Shown: positions 1-9,033, counted from the first letter of the stretch. The stretch: DNA of 64,000 nucleotides from Chitinophaga sp. CB10 (GCA_001870995.2 MLAV02000016.1:87100-151099), one strand, 5' to 3'. A program made the numbers and translations. The notes: generated from the letters alone by a model not told the origin.

Positions 1-1
1 A

Positions 2-679
2 GCCAAAATCGGCAAACCGGTAGACAGAACCGAATGGGGTATGACGCCGCAAACCGTAAACGCTTACTACAACCCGCTGAACAACGAAGTAGTATTCCCG
101 GCCGGTATCCTCCAGCCGCCTTTCTACAACGCCAATGCTGACGACGCCATCAACTACGGTGGTATCATCGCGGTGATCGGCCACGAATTCACCCACGGTT
201 TCGACGACCAGGGTTCCCAGTTCGATGCGGAAGGCAACCTGAAAAACTGGTGGACCGCTGCGGACCGCGCCAACTTCGATAAACTCGCGAAAAGCTATAT
301 CGATTACTTCAGCAACATCGAAGTACTGCCTGGCTTCAAAATCAACGGCGGCCTGACCATCGGCGAAAACATCGCTGACCTCGGCGGTCTGACCCTCGCT
401 TACCACGCCCTGGAAAAATCCTTCGAAGGTAAAGAGCAGCCTAAGCCTATCGACGGCTACACCTGGCAGCAACGCTTCTTCCTCGGATGGGCACAGGTAT
501 GGCACGGTAACATCACCGACGCCGCCCTGCGCAACCAGGTACAAACAGATCCTCACTCTCCTGCAAGATGGCGCATCAACGGCCCGCTGCCTCACCTGGT
601 AGAATTCCAGCAGGCATGGGGTTGCTCCGATACCAGCAAAATGGTGCTGCCTGCGGATAAACGTGTGGTAATCTGGTAA
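2..679 (+). CDS. M13 family zinc metallopeptidase, 3' end only
   Basis: This is the C-terminal part of a neprilysin/PepO-like (M13) endopeptidase. The frame is open from base 2, so the gene begins left of the window. The zinc site HEFTH is encoded at about 182-196, followed by GFDDQG. The second conserved block ENIADLGG, which supplies the third zinc-ligand glutamate, lies at about 365-388. Further on is the family motif NGPLPHLVEF. The protein ends in Val-Ile-Trp, matching the conserved C-terminal tryptophan of M13 enzymes. These enzymes are usually about 670 residues long and exported, cleaving oligopeptides in the periplasm or at the surface. A strong terminator follows the stop codon. Confidence 0.95.
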   Translation, partial: AKIGKPVDRTEWGMTPQTVNAYYNPLNNEVVFPAGILQPPFYNANADDAINYGGIIAVIGHEFTHGFDDQGSQFDAEGNLKNWWTAADRANFDKLAKSYIDYFSNIEVLPGFKINGGLTIGENIADLGGLTLAYHALEKSFEGKEQPKPIDGYTWQQRFFLGWAQVWHGNITDAALRNQVQTDPHSPARWRINGPLPHLVEFQQAWGCSDTSKMVLPADKRVVIW

Positions 680-715
680 TAAACAACTGATTCCTTCCGT
701 TCCGGAAAAAACAGC

Positions 716-765
716 AAATGGAGAATCATGGGGAGATATAAAAGCCCATGATTCTCCATTTTTTT
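716..765 (+). terminator. Rho-independent terminator of the M13 peptidase gene
   Basis: A perfect 17-bp inverted repeat (716-732 with 745-761) has a 12-base loop and runs into a T tract. It separates the peptidase gene from the YHS lipoprotein gene. Confidence 0.9.
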
Positions 766-800
766 AATCCTTAGTATCTTCGATGGAAAATAGACTGAAA

Positions 801-1076
801 ATGAAATATGTACTCGTAGCAGCTGCACTCTTCGTGATGTCATGCGCCCAGCAGGCAAAACCAGCGGAAACCGCCACCACCGGGGCCACAACGCCCGAAA
901 CAAAAACTGCCGCCGTTAGCGGCAAACTGCCTGACCCGGTATGCGAAATGCCATACGACACCAGCTACCAGGAATGGACCGTTTATAAAAACGATACCCT
1001 GCACTTCTGCTCCTCTACCTGCAAGGAAGTTTTCCTGAAAGCGCCGGATAAATACATGGCCAAACTCGGCAAATAA
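801..1076 (+). CDS. YHS domain-containing lipoprotein
   Basis: A small exported protein of 91 residues from the chosen start. An SPII signal with lipobox VMSC anchors it to a membrane, and an Ala/Thr/Glu-rich linker follows. The C-terminal half is a YHS-type domain: DPVCEMPYD, then HFCSSTC, then a terminal KAPDKYMAKL helix. YHS domains are small Cys-containing modules found with copper and other metal handling proteins; the three cysteines are suited to metal binding. An upstream ATG at 783 would put six residues before the signal peptide, so the ATG at 801 is preferred. It stands alone between two terminators; its metal and partner are not shown by the sequence. Confidence 0.85.
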   Translation: MKYVLVAAALFVMSCAQQAKPAETATTGATTPETKTAAVSGKLPDPVCEMPYDTSYQEWTVYKNDTLHFCSSTCKEVFLKAPDKYMAKLGK

Positions 1077-1084
1077 TCCTCCCA

Positions 1085-1117
1085 TAAAAAACCCGTCCCG
1101 GGAAACCGGGACGGGGG
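1085..1117 (-). terminator. Terminator of the TonB receptor/lipoprotein operon
   Basis: A perfect 10-bp stem (1092-1101 with 1106-1115) with a 4-base loop. The A run at 1086-1091 is a T tract when read on the minus strand, so it terminates transcription coming from 1181-5382. Confidence 0.85.
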
Positions 1118-1180
1118 ATTAAATTGTAAATACAGCTTATAAAATCAACGTTTAAGCTAAAAAGTTGATATATCGTTTTA

Positions 1181-2557
1181 TTATTTTACGATTCTGTTCC
1201 AGGAAACCCACTTCGCTTTAGTCCAGTCATTCGCAGGATCAACTGCACCGCGGAAAGCTACCTTATCAAAGAAGGCATCGTTCAGGGAACCTTCAAATTT
1301 AGCGCCTGCTAAAGCAGGAGAGCCGGTTTGAGGTACCAGGTCCGGGTTGGCGTTGTTGGTAGGATCTTTCAGTTTCAGGTCAGCCAGGCTACCTGCAGCC
1401 AGTACTACTGACAAATCACGGCCGGTTACCAGCTGGGTCAGCGCAGCGGCGTCCACTACGGCGCCATTGGCAAACAGGGAGATGCTTTCAGTACCAGCGC
1501 TGTGCAGCAGGGAATTCACGAATTTGCTGTCGCCGGCAGTATAGAAGTCGATACCTACCTGGTCATCAATGCGCAGCGCAGCCAGGTAAGAGTTAGCAAC
1601 GATAGAGTTACCGAGGGTGAATTTAGAACCTCTTCTCCAACGCATACCGTAACCATAATCTTTACTTACGTTAGCGCCAACGCCAGGTCCGATGGCAGTA
1701 AAGTTGGACAGTACAGGCGCGGTGATTGGCGTGCTGGTGATAGGTTTGGTGCTTGGGTTGGTGTTATCCACTTCAAAGTTGTTGGAAACATCGCCACCAG
1801 TTTTGGTATCGGTAAAAGTAGGCTGTTTGATAGAAACAGCGTATTGGATTTTACCCCTGTAACCATCGTCAAAATCGAAATCATCATCCGCGTTGTTGTA
1901 AGCGATAATGTATTTCAGGTTGGCAGTACCACCGAAGATTTCGATCGCATCATCCAGGCCGTTCAGGATCTGAATGTGGTGGAGGGTAGTGCCGCTACCG
2001 ACTGCATACAGGGTAAGACCGTTGATCTCGTCGTTCGGCGCCACTGCTTTACCACCGTATTCGATACGGGTGTAAGTCAGGCTACCGGAGTTGTCCGCAT
2101 CATCGGTACCGCCAAACTGGTTGTGCGCAGCGTCTACACCGCCTTCCAGCTTGGAGTGGTTACCGTTACCGGTTGCATTACCCACGAGGATAACACCACC
2201 CAGGTCGCCCGGCTTAGCGTCAGCATGACCGGAAGTAAATACGATCGGGTTATCAGTAGTACCGTTTGCGTCGATTTTAGCTCCTTTGTAAACTACCAGC
2301 ACACCTGCGGAGTCGCGATAGGAGATAATTTTAGTGCCGGCTTCGATAGTCAGTTTTGCCGGCGCATCCACGTAGACATATCCACGAAGTACATATACTT
2401 TGTTTTTAGACCAGGTAGTGTTGGCAGAAATGGTGTTTCTTACCATTACCGTGTCAGTAGATGTTGTTGGCGGCGGAGTGGTGTTGTTGTCATCATTCTT
2501 ACTGCAGGCAGCGAGAGATGCAGCGGCCATCAGTGCCAGTACATAATGCTTGTTCAT
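1181..2557 (-). CDS. Surface lipoprotein, predicted right-handed beta-helix
   Basis: A 458-residue protein with an SPII signal (lipobox LAAC, residues about 15-18) followed by an Asn/Asp/Thr-rich linker. The body has short beta-rich repeats with TIEAGTKI, GAKIDANG, NPIVFTSG and TRIEYGG segments, typical of parallel beta-helix lipoproteins of Bacteroidota. An acidic patch (DDDFDFDDGY) near the middle looks suited to calcium binding. It starts 17 bases after the TonB receptor stop, so the two are almost certainly co-transcribed. It sits where SusD-type partners often sit but has no SusD-like sequence that I can recognise. Inference: an outer-surface ligand-binding or assembly partner of that receptor. 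The substrate is unknown. Confidence 0.75.
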   Translation of the reverse strand: MNKHYVLALMAAASLAACSKNDDNNTTPPPTTSTDTVMVRNTISANTTWSKNKVYVLRGYVYVDAPAKLTIEAGTKIISYRDSAGVLVVYKGAKIDANGTTDNPIVFTSGHADAKPGDLGGVILVGNATGNGNHSKLEGGVDAAHNQFGGTDDADNSGSLTYTRIEYGGKAVAPNDEINGLTLYAVGSGTTLHHIQILNGLDDAIEIFGGTANLKYIIAYNNADDDFDFDDGYRGKIQYAVSIKQPTFTDTKTGGDVSNNFEVDNTNPSTKPITSTPITAPVLSNFTAIGPGVGANVSKDYGYGMRWRRGSKFTLGNSIVANSYLAALRIDDQVGIDFYTAGDSKFVNSLLHSAGTESISLFANGAVVDAAALTQLVTGRDLSVVLAAGSLADLKLKDPTNNANPDLVPQTGSPALAGAKFEGSLNDAFFDKVAFRGAVDPANDWTKAKWVSWNRIVK

Positions 2558-2574
2558 GTTGTGTGCAGATTTAA

Positions 2575-5382
2575 TTATTTTTTAGAAAGGAAATTATATC
2601 TGAATGAAAGGGTGAATGTGGTGCCGGGTTTCACGGAGTTCACGATGTAATCATGCCCTGCCTGGTACGCCGTTTTATCGCTACCGGGGAACTTGTAGTA
2701 CCAAGCGATTGGCTGCGCCAGGATATCGCTGATATTCAGCCTGAATTCACCCGCTTTATGGAATACTTTTTTACTGATCTGGAAATCGATGATATCTCTC
2801 GGGCGCTCGTAGGTATCCAGACCGTCGGCAGTACCCCTGAAGCGGAGCCGCTGCCCGATCCTGTTATACAGCAGGTTCAGGGAGAAGTCATTGTCTGCCG
2901 GGGCATAGGTCAATCCGCCGTTGATCAGGTAAGGCGACTGCCCCTGCAGCGGCGTCTTCTTCCCGTCGCTGCCTGCAGGCAGTTCCACATGGGAATTGAT
3001 GTAGGCCGCATTCGCATAGAATACGAGGTTCTCAAAAATGGATGAAGCGGAAATAAAATTCAGGCGCTTGCGGAACTCGAGTTCTGCACCGATATCGGTA
3101 GCGCTGGGGGCATTATTGTAAGATAAGATGCTGTTACCGTCGTTGGTTTGCTCGATCGGGTTTTTGAAATGTTTGTAGAACACGGAGCCGGAGATGATCT
3201 CGCCTGCGCCGGGGAACATTTCCCATCTCAGGTCCAGGTTGTTCGCCAGGCTGCGTTTCAGGTTCTTGTTACCTTCAATCAGGTATTCGTTATCGAAGTC
3301 GTAATAACGGAAGGTGGCCAGCTCGCGGAACTCCGGACGGTTCACGGTTTGTGAATAGGAGAAGCGGAGATTGGACTGCTCATTCAATGCATAGGTGGCA
3401 TTCAATGAAGGCAGGATGTCCACATTGTTATAGTGTTGCTTCGGTTCGCCTGCGGTAGTCAGCTCCTGCGTATAGGATTCCAGGCGGGCGCCCCATACCA
3501 GGCGCAGCGCTTCGGTGAGTTTATTATCCAGCATGAGGTAACCGCCACTCAGGTCGCCGGTGCCTTTATAGTCTTTATTGTTCAGGTCAATCTTTGCCAG
3601 CAATATCCTGTATTTATCGATATTTTCATTGGTGAAGATCTGGCCTACCGTCGTGTTCTTATCCAGCGGGATGTTGGCGTTGGCGCCGGCAGAGGCGTAC
3701 CCCAGCGCAATGGCGGAGAAATCGCGGCTCCGGTACACTTTCGTTCCACCGAATTTGAACTTCTGGGATTGCCCGAACATTTCAAACGGCAGCGCGATAT
3801 TCAGGTTGGCGCTGTAGATGTTTTCCGTCAGCTTGGTGTACACGCGGCCCGCTTCACGGATGTTGGGATTGTTTTCGTTGGAGAGGGTCAGCGTATAGAA
3901 ATCATCGCCTTCGTATTGTTTGAAAGAGAGGATGCGCTGATCCGGCTGGTTCCTGGCGGCGCGGCCGTACGCGATGTTCCAGTCCACATTCCATTTCCGG
4001 TTGCCCAGTACGTGGGTACCTTCCACAGTGGAGTTGTACAGGCTGTTCTGCGTCATTTCAGCGTTGTAGCTGATACGTGGCTGACCGGCGTTGTTATCGA
4101 ACTGTAAACCTGCACGATGGGTGAATACGTTGTTGAAATCGTTGTTAAAGAAGTTCTTGAACGCAATTTTGTTGTTGCCAAAATTATAAGCCAGGTTCAG
4201 CACAGCGCCGAGGTTATTGGCTTGCGTATAGGAGAAATCCTTATAGTCAAAAAGGTGCTCGGTCAGGTTTTGCTCGCTACGCTCGCGGTACACGCGGCGC
4301 AGGCTGTTGCTATAGTTCAGGGAGAAGATATAGCCGAAACGGTTATTGCCTTTTGTATGCCAGCTGTTCCCGTTTGCCAGCTGCACGCCAAAGGGAGGGC
4401 GGCTTTTCCCTTGCAGGTCGCCACTGCTGTAGCTATTGGGGAATTGTTTGGCGATGGCGATCTTATCCGCATCCGGCAGGAGGCTGTAGTTGCCTTTCAC
4501 GGCTTGTTTGTAGGCATCCGGTAATTTCCTGGAACCATCGTCGAAGCCGAGCCAGTCAGTTTTACCTTTTGGCGGCGTGGTATAAAAATCTTTGAAGGTA
4601 GTTTGTGTATTGTAACCGGTGCTCAGCTGCAAATCCAGGAAAGCCTGGTCAGGAAAGTCTTTCGTGGAGACTTTTACCGCGCCGCCGGCAAAGTCAGCGG
4701 GCAGGTCAGGAGAAGCGGTTTTATAAATCGTGATATTGTCAATCAGGTTGGAAGGGATAATATCAAAGGAGAACGCCTTTTTATCCGGCTCCGTGCTTGG
4801 CATGACTGCATTATTCATGAGCGTGGTATTGTAACGCTCGCTCAAACCTCTCACTACTACAAATTTATTATCCTGGATACTGGTACCGCTAACGCGTTTC
4901 AGGACTTCGCCGGTGTTTTTATCAGGGGATTTACGGATCAGGTCAGCGGATATACCATCGGATACTACGGCGTTATTTTTCTGCGCGGCATAGAGGGCGT
5001 TGATGGTTTCCTGTTTATAGGAGCCTCTTACCACTACTTCCCTGAGGTCCTTGGAGGCGGCTACTTCCAGGATGACGTCGAGGTTGGCAGCGCGGTTGTC
5101 CGCTACTTTCACTTCACTGATAGACTTCGTCTGGTAGCCCATGTATTTAAAGTCGATGGTATAGGTACCGGAGGTAACGGCCAGCACATAGCGGCCTTCC
5201 ACGTCGGTAACGGTACCCTGGGAAGTACCCTGCACAATAATGGTAACGCCGGGGATGGCCTCACCTGTTTTTTTATCGGTTACTTTTCCGGTAACTTTTC
5301 CCGGTCCGGTGGCAAAGGCTGATAGCGAGAGAAAACATAGTACTATCAGTGTAAAAAACGGTACAGAATAAATTCGTTGCAC
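2575..5382 (-). CDS. TonB-dependent outer-membrane receptor
   Basis: A 935-residue receptor. A Sec signal peptide ends near residue 24. A carboxypeptidase-regulatory-like beta-sandwich follows (GKVTGKVTDKKTGEAIPGVT), then a plug domain of about 150 residues (RVSGTSIQDNKFVVVRGLSE; later ADFAGGAVKVSTKDFP) and a long C-terminal barrel ending with an aromatic strand (FTLSFRYNF). Such receptors import large or scarce ligands across the outer membrane using ExbBD-TonB energy. It is the first gene of a two-gene operon with the beta-helix lipoprotein. No substrate-specific gene is adjacent, so the ligand cannot be stated. Confidence 0.92.
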   Translation of the reverse strand: MQRIYSVPFFTLIVLCFLSLSAFATGPGKVTGKVTDKKTGEAIPGVTIIVQGTSQGTVTDVEGRYVLAVTSGTYTIDFKYMGYQTKSISEVKVADNRAANLDVILEVAASKDLREVVVRGSYKQETINALYAAQKNNAVVSDGISADLIRKSPDKNTGEVLKRVSGTSIQDNKFVVVRGLSERYNTTLMNNAVMPSTEPDKKAFSFDIIPSNLIDNITIYKTASPDLPADFAGGAVKVSTKDFPDQAFLDLQLSTGYNTQTTFKDFYTTPPKGKTDWLGFDDGSRKLPDAYKQAVKGNYSLLPDADKIAIAKQFPNSYSSGDLQGKSRPPFGVQLANGNSWHTKGNNRFGYIFSLNYSNSLRRVYRERSEQNLTEHLFDYKDFSYTQANNLGAVLNLAYNFGNNKIAFKNFFNNDFNNVFTHRAGLQFDNNAGQPRISYNAEMTQNSLYNSTVEGTHVLGNRKWNVDWNIAYGRAARNQPDQRILSFKQYEGDDFYTLTLSNENNPNIREAGRVYTKLTENIYSANLNIALPFEMFGQSQKFKFGGTKVYRSRDFSAIALGYASAGANANIPLDKNTTVGQIFTNENIDKYRILLAKIDLNNKDYKGTGDLSGGYLMLDNKLTEALRLVWGARLESYTQELTTAGEPKQHYNNVDILPSLNATYALNEQSNLRFSYSQTVNRPEFRELATFRYYDFDNEYLIEGNKNLKRSLANNLDLRWEMFPGAGEIISGSVFYKHFKNPIEQTNDGNSILSYNNAPSATDIGAELEFRKRLNFISASSIFENLVFYANAAYINSHVELPAGSDGKKTPLQGQSPYLINGGLTYAPADNDFSLNLLYNRIGQRLRFRGTADGLDTYERPRDIIDFQISKKVFHKAGEFRLNISDILAQPIAWYYKFPGSDKTAYQAGHDYIVNSVKPGTTFTLSFRYNFLSKK

Positions 5383-5457
5383 GGATGAAGAAATTTATAA
5401 GCTATCTACAAATACGTTGATTCTAATCTGGCGCTAATCGCATTTTAATTTCTGCTA

Positions 5458-5465
5458 CAAAACTA
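5458..5465 (-). promoter_or_regulatory. Possible -7 box for the TonB receptor operon
   Basis: The minus strand reads TAGTTTTG, matching TAnnTTTG, about 75 bases before the receptor start. No clear TTG -33 element is seen at the expected distance. The rest of 5383-5568 is AT-rich and shows no gene. Confidence 0.35.
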
Positions 5466-5568
5466 TTTCCAGCATATTAACAGGGTATTAACAGCGGGTT
5501 AACGTAATATTAAATCGTTCTAACTGCGACGGATATACGAAATACGGCATAAAGCGCCCGTGGATAAT

Positions 5569-5613
5569 AAAAAAGTGACGGGAGATGTGAAACCGCTGGT
5601 CTCTCATCTCCCG
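5569..5613 (-). terminator. Terminator of the 5643-6041 gene
   Basis: A 9-bp stem (5579-5587 with 5605-5613) followed on the minus strand, after four bases, by a T tract (A run 5569-5574). It lies just beyond the stop codon of the small minus-strand gene. Confidence 0.7.
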
Positions 5614-5642
5614 CAAGGGGAAAAAAATTTATAACGGATCAA

Positions 5643-6041
5643 TCAGAAGGAAATATTCTGGGAGGGGAACTGGCGGTTATTCATCAGCATATCCAATGAA
5701 ATATCCAGCTGGTAGTTTTTTTCTTCTCTTTTAGGTTGGGAAGATGAGATCTGAAACAGGTGTTGGCTTTTATTCGTGAAGGGTTTATTGTCTTTATTGC
5801 ACAACTCCAGGGTGAAATTGAATCGTTCTTCCACCTCTTCTTCGAACTCGCGGAGGCTCAGGGTTTCATCAATGGGAAACTCGATGAGGCTATCCTCATG
5901 GAAGCCGGCTTCTTTCAGGGTATCAAACGCATTAGCCACAGAATGACGCATATATACCGCTACGTTGCAAGACAACAAACGTTGCATTTGCATTTGCAGG
6001 AGGGAAATGGTCATGAGCGGATGTAACTTCAGTACTTTCAT
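5643..6041 (-). CDS. Hypothetical protein, soluble, about 132 residues
   Basis: I do not recognise this protein. It begins MKVLKLHPLM, has no signal peptide or membrane segment, and contains an acidic stretch (REFEEEVEERF, about residues 63-73 from this start) with a polar tail. A longer frame starting at a TTG at 6104 exists, but that TTG lies inside a -7 promoter box, so the first downstream ATG at 6041 is the better start. It is flanked by its own promoter and terminator, so it looks like a monocistronic gene. Function unknown. Confidence 0.6.
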   Translation of the reverse strand: MKVLKLHPLMTISLLQMQMQRLLSCNVAVYMRHSVANAFDTLKEAGFHEDSLIEFPIDETLSLREFEEEVEERFNFTLELCNKDNKPFTNKSQHLFQISSSQPKREEKNYQLDISLDMLMNNRQFPSQNISF

Positions 6042-6101
6042 CTTGATGTATGATCTTTCTGTTTCAAAAGGTCCAATACGGATACTTGTTTTATTTACTG
6101 A

Positions 6102-6109
6102 CAAAAGTA
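6102..6109 (-). promoter_or_regulatory. -7 box inside an 8-bp inverted repeat
   Basis: The minus strand reads TACTTTTG (TAnnTTTG). The box overlaps a perfect inverted repeat, AAAAGTAG (6103-6110) and CTACTTTT (6115-6122), with a 4-base spacer. The repeat could be an operator for a dimeric regulator. No good -33 element is visible. Confidence 0.5.
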
Positions 6110-6188
6110 GAAAGCTACTTTTAATTTAATATTAAGTACCTGTTATGTTTATGTGAAACTTATGATTTTTTATAAAATATGTAAAAAA

Positions 6189-7001
6189 TTAGAATGCATT
6201 GGAAGGGAAGGCTAACGGGAGGTCATCTTCGTCTTCCGGGATCACCACCCGGGATTTGGAAACGGGGTGTTGGTACAGGGTCCATTGCTGGTTGGCATAT
6301 TCGAGCGAGGTAAGGCTTTCCACCCAGTCGCCGGAGTTGAGATAGGTAACGGTTTTATCGCCCACCTTCATTTCCTTGATCAGGGGCTGGTGGATGTGGC
6401 CGCAGCAAACCACGTCTATATGCTTATCCGCGGCTATTTCGGCCACGGTTTGTTCGAAGTCGGAAATGAACTTCACGGCCTGTTTGACCCCTTGTTTCAC
6501 TTTTTTGGAGAAGGACATTTTCTCTTTGCCGAATCTTTCCAGGGTATTATTGACCAGGCGGTTGAGGATAATGAGGAGGTCGTACCCTTTTCCGCCCAGT
6601 TTGGCCAGCCATTTTGAGTTTTTCATGGTGACATCGTACACGTCCCCATGGAAAAACCAGTGCTTTTTGCCGTCAATGTCCAGGATCAGCTTATCGTCGA
6701 TCCGGAAGTTGCTCAGTTCAAAGCCGGAGTATTTGCGCATGGCCTCGTCATGGTTGCCGGTGAGGTACACCACCTGGGTGCCTTTCCCGATCATTTTCAG
6801 GATGCGGCGGATAACCTTGGTGTGCGACTTGGGAAAGTAGCGCTTGCTGAACTGCCAGATATCGATAATATCCCCGTTCAGCACCAGGATACGGGGATCG
6901 ATGCTGTCCAGGTACTGTATAAGCTCTTTGGCGTGGCAGCCGTAGATGCCGAGGTGAACATCTGAGATAACGGCTATATCTAAAGGACGCTTGTCTGCCA
7001 T
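6189..7001 (-). CDS. UDP-2,3-diacylglucosamine diphosphatase-like metallophosphoesterase
   Basis: A 270-residue calcineurin-like phosphoesterase. All metal-site motifs are present in order: SDVHLG near residue 13, NGDIIDIW near 43, GNHDE near 82, HGDVYD near 118 and GHIHQP near 203. The arrangement matches the LpxH family, which releases lipid X from UDP-2,3-diacylglucosamine in lipid A synthesis, and annotated Bacteroidota homologues carry that name. It is a cytoplasmic or peripheral membrane enzyme with no signal peptide. No other lipid A gene is nearby, so the specific substrate is inferred from the family. No terminator is seen between it and the neighbouring small gene. Confidence 0.82.
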   Translation of the reverse strand: MADKRPLDIAVISDVHLGIYGCHAKELIQYLDSIDPRILVLNGDIIDIWQFSKRYFPKSHTKVIRRILKMIGKGTQVVYLTGNHDEAMRKYSGFELSNFRIDDKLILDIDGKKHWFFHGDVYDVTMKNSKWLAKLGGKGYDLLIILNRLVNNTLERFGKEKMSFSKKVKQGVKQAVKFISDFEQTVAEIAADKHIDVVCCGHIHQPLIKEMKVGDKTVTYLNSGDWVESLTSLEYANQQWTLYQHPVSKSRVVIPEDEDDLPLAFPSNAF

Positions 7002-7129
7002 TCAATTGTAGGTATGAACAAGTGGCGAACCAGCTTGTTTTATGAGTATAATTTTCAATACAAAGGAAAAATCGCTATATTACTTTTATATTAATCCAAT
7101 GTTAAGGAATTATTAATTCCTACAGGAAG

Positions 7130-7161
7130 TTGGCAGCAATGGGATGTGCGGCCTATTTTTG
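7130..7161 (+). promoter_or_regulatory. Promoter of the DUF47-PiT operon
   Basis: TTG at 7130-7132, a 21-base spacer, then TATTTTTG at 7154-7161. This fits the Bacteroidota -33/-7 consensus. The expected start of transcription near 7165 lies just upstream of the ATG at 7186. Confidence 0.7.
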
Positions 7162-7185
7162 CGGCAAATTTTTAAACTCAAACGT

Positions 7186-7836
7186 ATGGGAGGCTTCAAC
7201 TCTTTTGTAAAATTATTCATGCCGAAAGACCGGGTATTTTATTCTCTTTTTGAAGATGTTGCTTCCAATCTGGTAGAAATGTCTCAGGTCCTGAACGAGC
7301 TGGTAGCTACTACAGACCTGTCTGTAAGAAAAGATAAAGTACATCTGATCGAGCGCCTGGAGCACAAAAACGACGATTACACCCACCGTATATTTGTTGA
7401 ATTGGGGCAAAACTTCATTACCCCGTTTGACCGTGAAGATATTCACTACCTGGCCGCCACCCTGGACGACGTTGCCGACTACATCCATGGTTCTGCCAAA
7501 AGAATGGACATTTACAAGGTTCACAATATCAACGACAGCATCCGCAAGCTGGCTGAACTGATTCACCTGGGCGTGCTGGAACTGCACAAGGCCATCCACG
7601 AGCTGCGTAACATGCAGAACATGCGCGTGATTACGGACGCCTGCGTAAAAATCAACAGCCTGGAAAACCATGCAGACGATATTTATGATATGGCCATTGC
7701 CGAATTGTTCGATACAGAGCAAAATGCCGCTGAACTGATCAAGATGCGTGAGATCTACCAGGCCCTGGAAATCGCTACCGATAAGTGCGAAGACTGCGCC
7801 AATGTGATCGAAACCATTATTATCAAGTACTCCTAA
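7186..7836 (+). CDS. DUF47 family (PhoU-like) protein, partner of PiT transporter
   Basis: An all-helical protein of 216 residues from the chosen ATG (MGGFNSFVKLFMPKD). It matches the TIGR00153/DUF47 family, which is related to PhoU: repeated helices with Glu/Asp-rich metal sites (FDREDIHYLAATLDDVADYI; LENHADDIYD; ATDKCEDCANVIE). Members sit next to PiT phosphate transporters and are thought to modulate them. Here the PiT gene follows 42 bases downstream. A start at 7144 is possible in frame, but the promoter box at 7154-7161 lies downstream of it, so 7186 is chosen. Confidence 0.9.
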   Translation: MGGFNSFVKLFMPKDRVFYSLFEDVASNLVEMSQVLNELVATTDLSVRKDKVHLIERLEHKNDDYTHRIFVELGQNFITPFDREDIHYLAATLDDVADYIHGSAKRMDIYKVHNINDSIRKLAELIHLGVLELHKAIHELRNMQNMRVITDACVKINSLENHADDIYDMAIAELFDTEQNAAELIKMREIYQALEIATDKCEDCANVIETIIIKYS

Positions 7837-7878
7837 GGAGTGCCTGACTGTTCCTGAACGCATAATCACGGTAGCACC

Positions 7879-8880
7879 ATGACCTTACTAGTTATTATTA
7901 TTATACTGGCCTTCATCTTCGACTATATCAATGGTTTCCATGACGCCGCCAACTCTATCGCCACGATAGTATCCACCAAGGTACTGACGCCGTTTCAGGC
8001 CGTACTCTGGGCCGCAGTATTCAACTTTGCTGCGTTTTTCATTGCCAAGTATATCATTGGAGAGTTTAAAGTAGCCAACTCCGTTGCCAGCTCGGTTTTT
8101 GAACAATTTATCACACTGAAAGTAATTTTTAGCGGGCTTGTAGCCGCTATCACCTGGAACCTGTTCACCTGGTGGCTCGGTATCCCGTCCAGCTCCTCCC
8201 ACACCCTGATCGGGGGCTTCATCGGGGCGGCCGTAACCAGCGCAGGCACCCTGGATGTGATCAACTACCATAAAGTACTGCCTATCGTGTACTTCATTGT
8301 ACTGGCGCCGCTGATTGGTATGATCGTATCCTTCATTTTCACCCTGATCATCGTGAACATCTGCCGCAAGGCCAACCCATACAAGGCGGAAAACTGGTTC
8401 AAGCGCTTACAGCTGCTGTCCAGCGCCGCCCTGAGCCTTGGCCACGGTAGTAACGACGCCCAGAAGGTAATGGGTATCATTGCTGCGGCCATGGTATCTG
8501 CCGGTTATATCCCGAGCATTAAGGCGATGCCGGACTGGATTCCGCTGGCCTGCTTTACCGCCATCGCGCTGGGAACCATGAGCGGCGGCTGGAAGATCGT
8601 GAAAACCATGGGTACCCGTATTACCAAGGTAACCCCGCTGGAAGGGGTGGCTGCGGAAGGCGCCGGCGCCGTAACCCTGTTCTTCACCGAACACCTGGGT
8701 ATCCCGGCCAGTACCACGCACGTTATCACGGGAGCCATCATGGGGGTGGGCGCTACCAAACGCCTTTCCGCCGTTAGATGGGGCGTTACCGTTAGTCTGC
8801 TCTGGGCATGGGTACTGACCATCCCTATCAGCGGCCTGCTCGCGGCGCTTACCTATGCGATCGTAAGTATTTTCATTTAA
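7879..8880 (+). CDS. PiT family inorganic phosphate transporter
   Basis: A 333-residue polytopic inner-membrane protein with the two PiT signature repeats: GFHDAANSIATIV near the N-terminus and GHGSNDAQKVMGI near residue 190. Each repeat half also contains a serine/threonine-rich re-entrant motif (GIPSSSSHTLIGG and GIPASTTHVITGA). PiT proteins carry metal-phosphate with protons or sodium. It forms an operon with the upstream DUF47 protein and is followed by a terminator. Confidence 0.93.
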   Translation: MTLLVIIIILAFIFDYINGFHDAANSIATIVSTKVLTPFQAVLWAAVFNFAAFFIAKYIIGEFKVANSVASSVFEQFITLKVIFSGLVAAITWNLFTWWLGIPSSSSHTLIGGFIGAAVTSAGTLDVINYHKVLPIVYFIVLAPLIGMIVSFIFTLIIVNICRKANPYKAENWFKRLQLLSSAALSLGHGSNDAQKVMGIIAAAMVSAGYIPSIKAMPDWIPLACFTAIALGTMSGGWKIVKTMGTRITKVTPLEGVAAEGAGAVTLFFTEHLGIPASTTHVITGAIMGVGATKRLSAVRWGVTVSLLWAWVLTIPISGLLAALTYAIVSIFI

Positions 8881-8913
8881 TTCATACGGATGCCCTCCGG
8901 ATCATATTTGCTG

Positions 8914-8939
8914 AAACCTGCGCCTGCCGCAGGTTTTTT
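8914..8939 (+). terminator. Terminator after the PiT gene
   Basis: A 9-bp perfect stem (8914-8922 with 8928-8936), a 5-base loop and a T tract. Confidence 0.88.
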
Positions 8940-9025
8940 GCTTTTAGCGGCAGCGCGCTGCCATCCATTCGCGCCAGTTCGGATTTTACGCAAACGTGTG
9001 TCTTATATTTATACCCATAAACTAT

Positions 9026-9033
9026 TATTTTTG
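9026..9033 (+). promoter_or_regulatory. -7 box upstream of rmlA
   Basis: TATTTTTG matches TAnnTTTG, 29 bases before the rmlA ATG. No strong TTG is seen at the -33 distance. Confidence 0.55.

Noticed and set aside
1502..2650. Long antisense frame (382 codons) opposite the beta-helix lipoprotein
   Set aside because: It mirrors the codon pattern of the real gene, has no domain or promoter, and crosses the operon junction.
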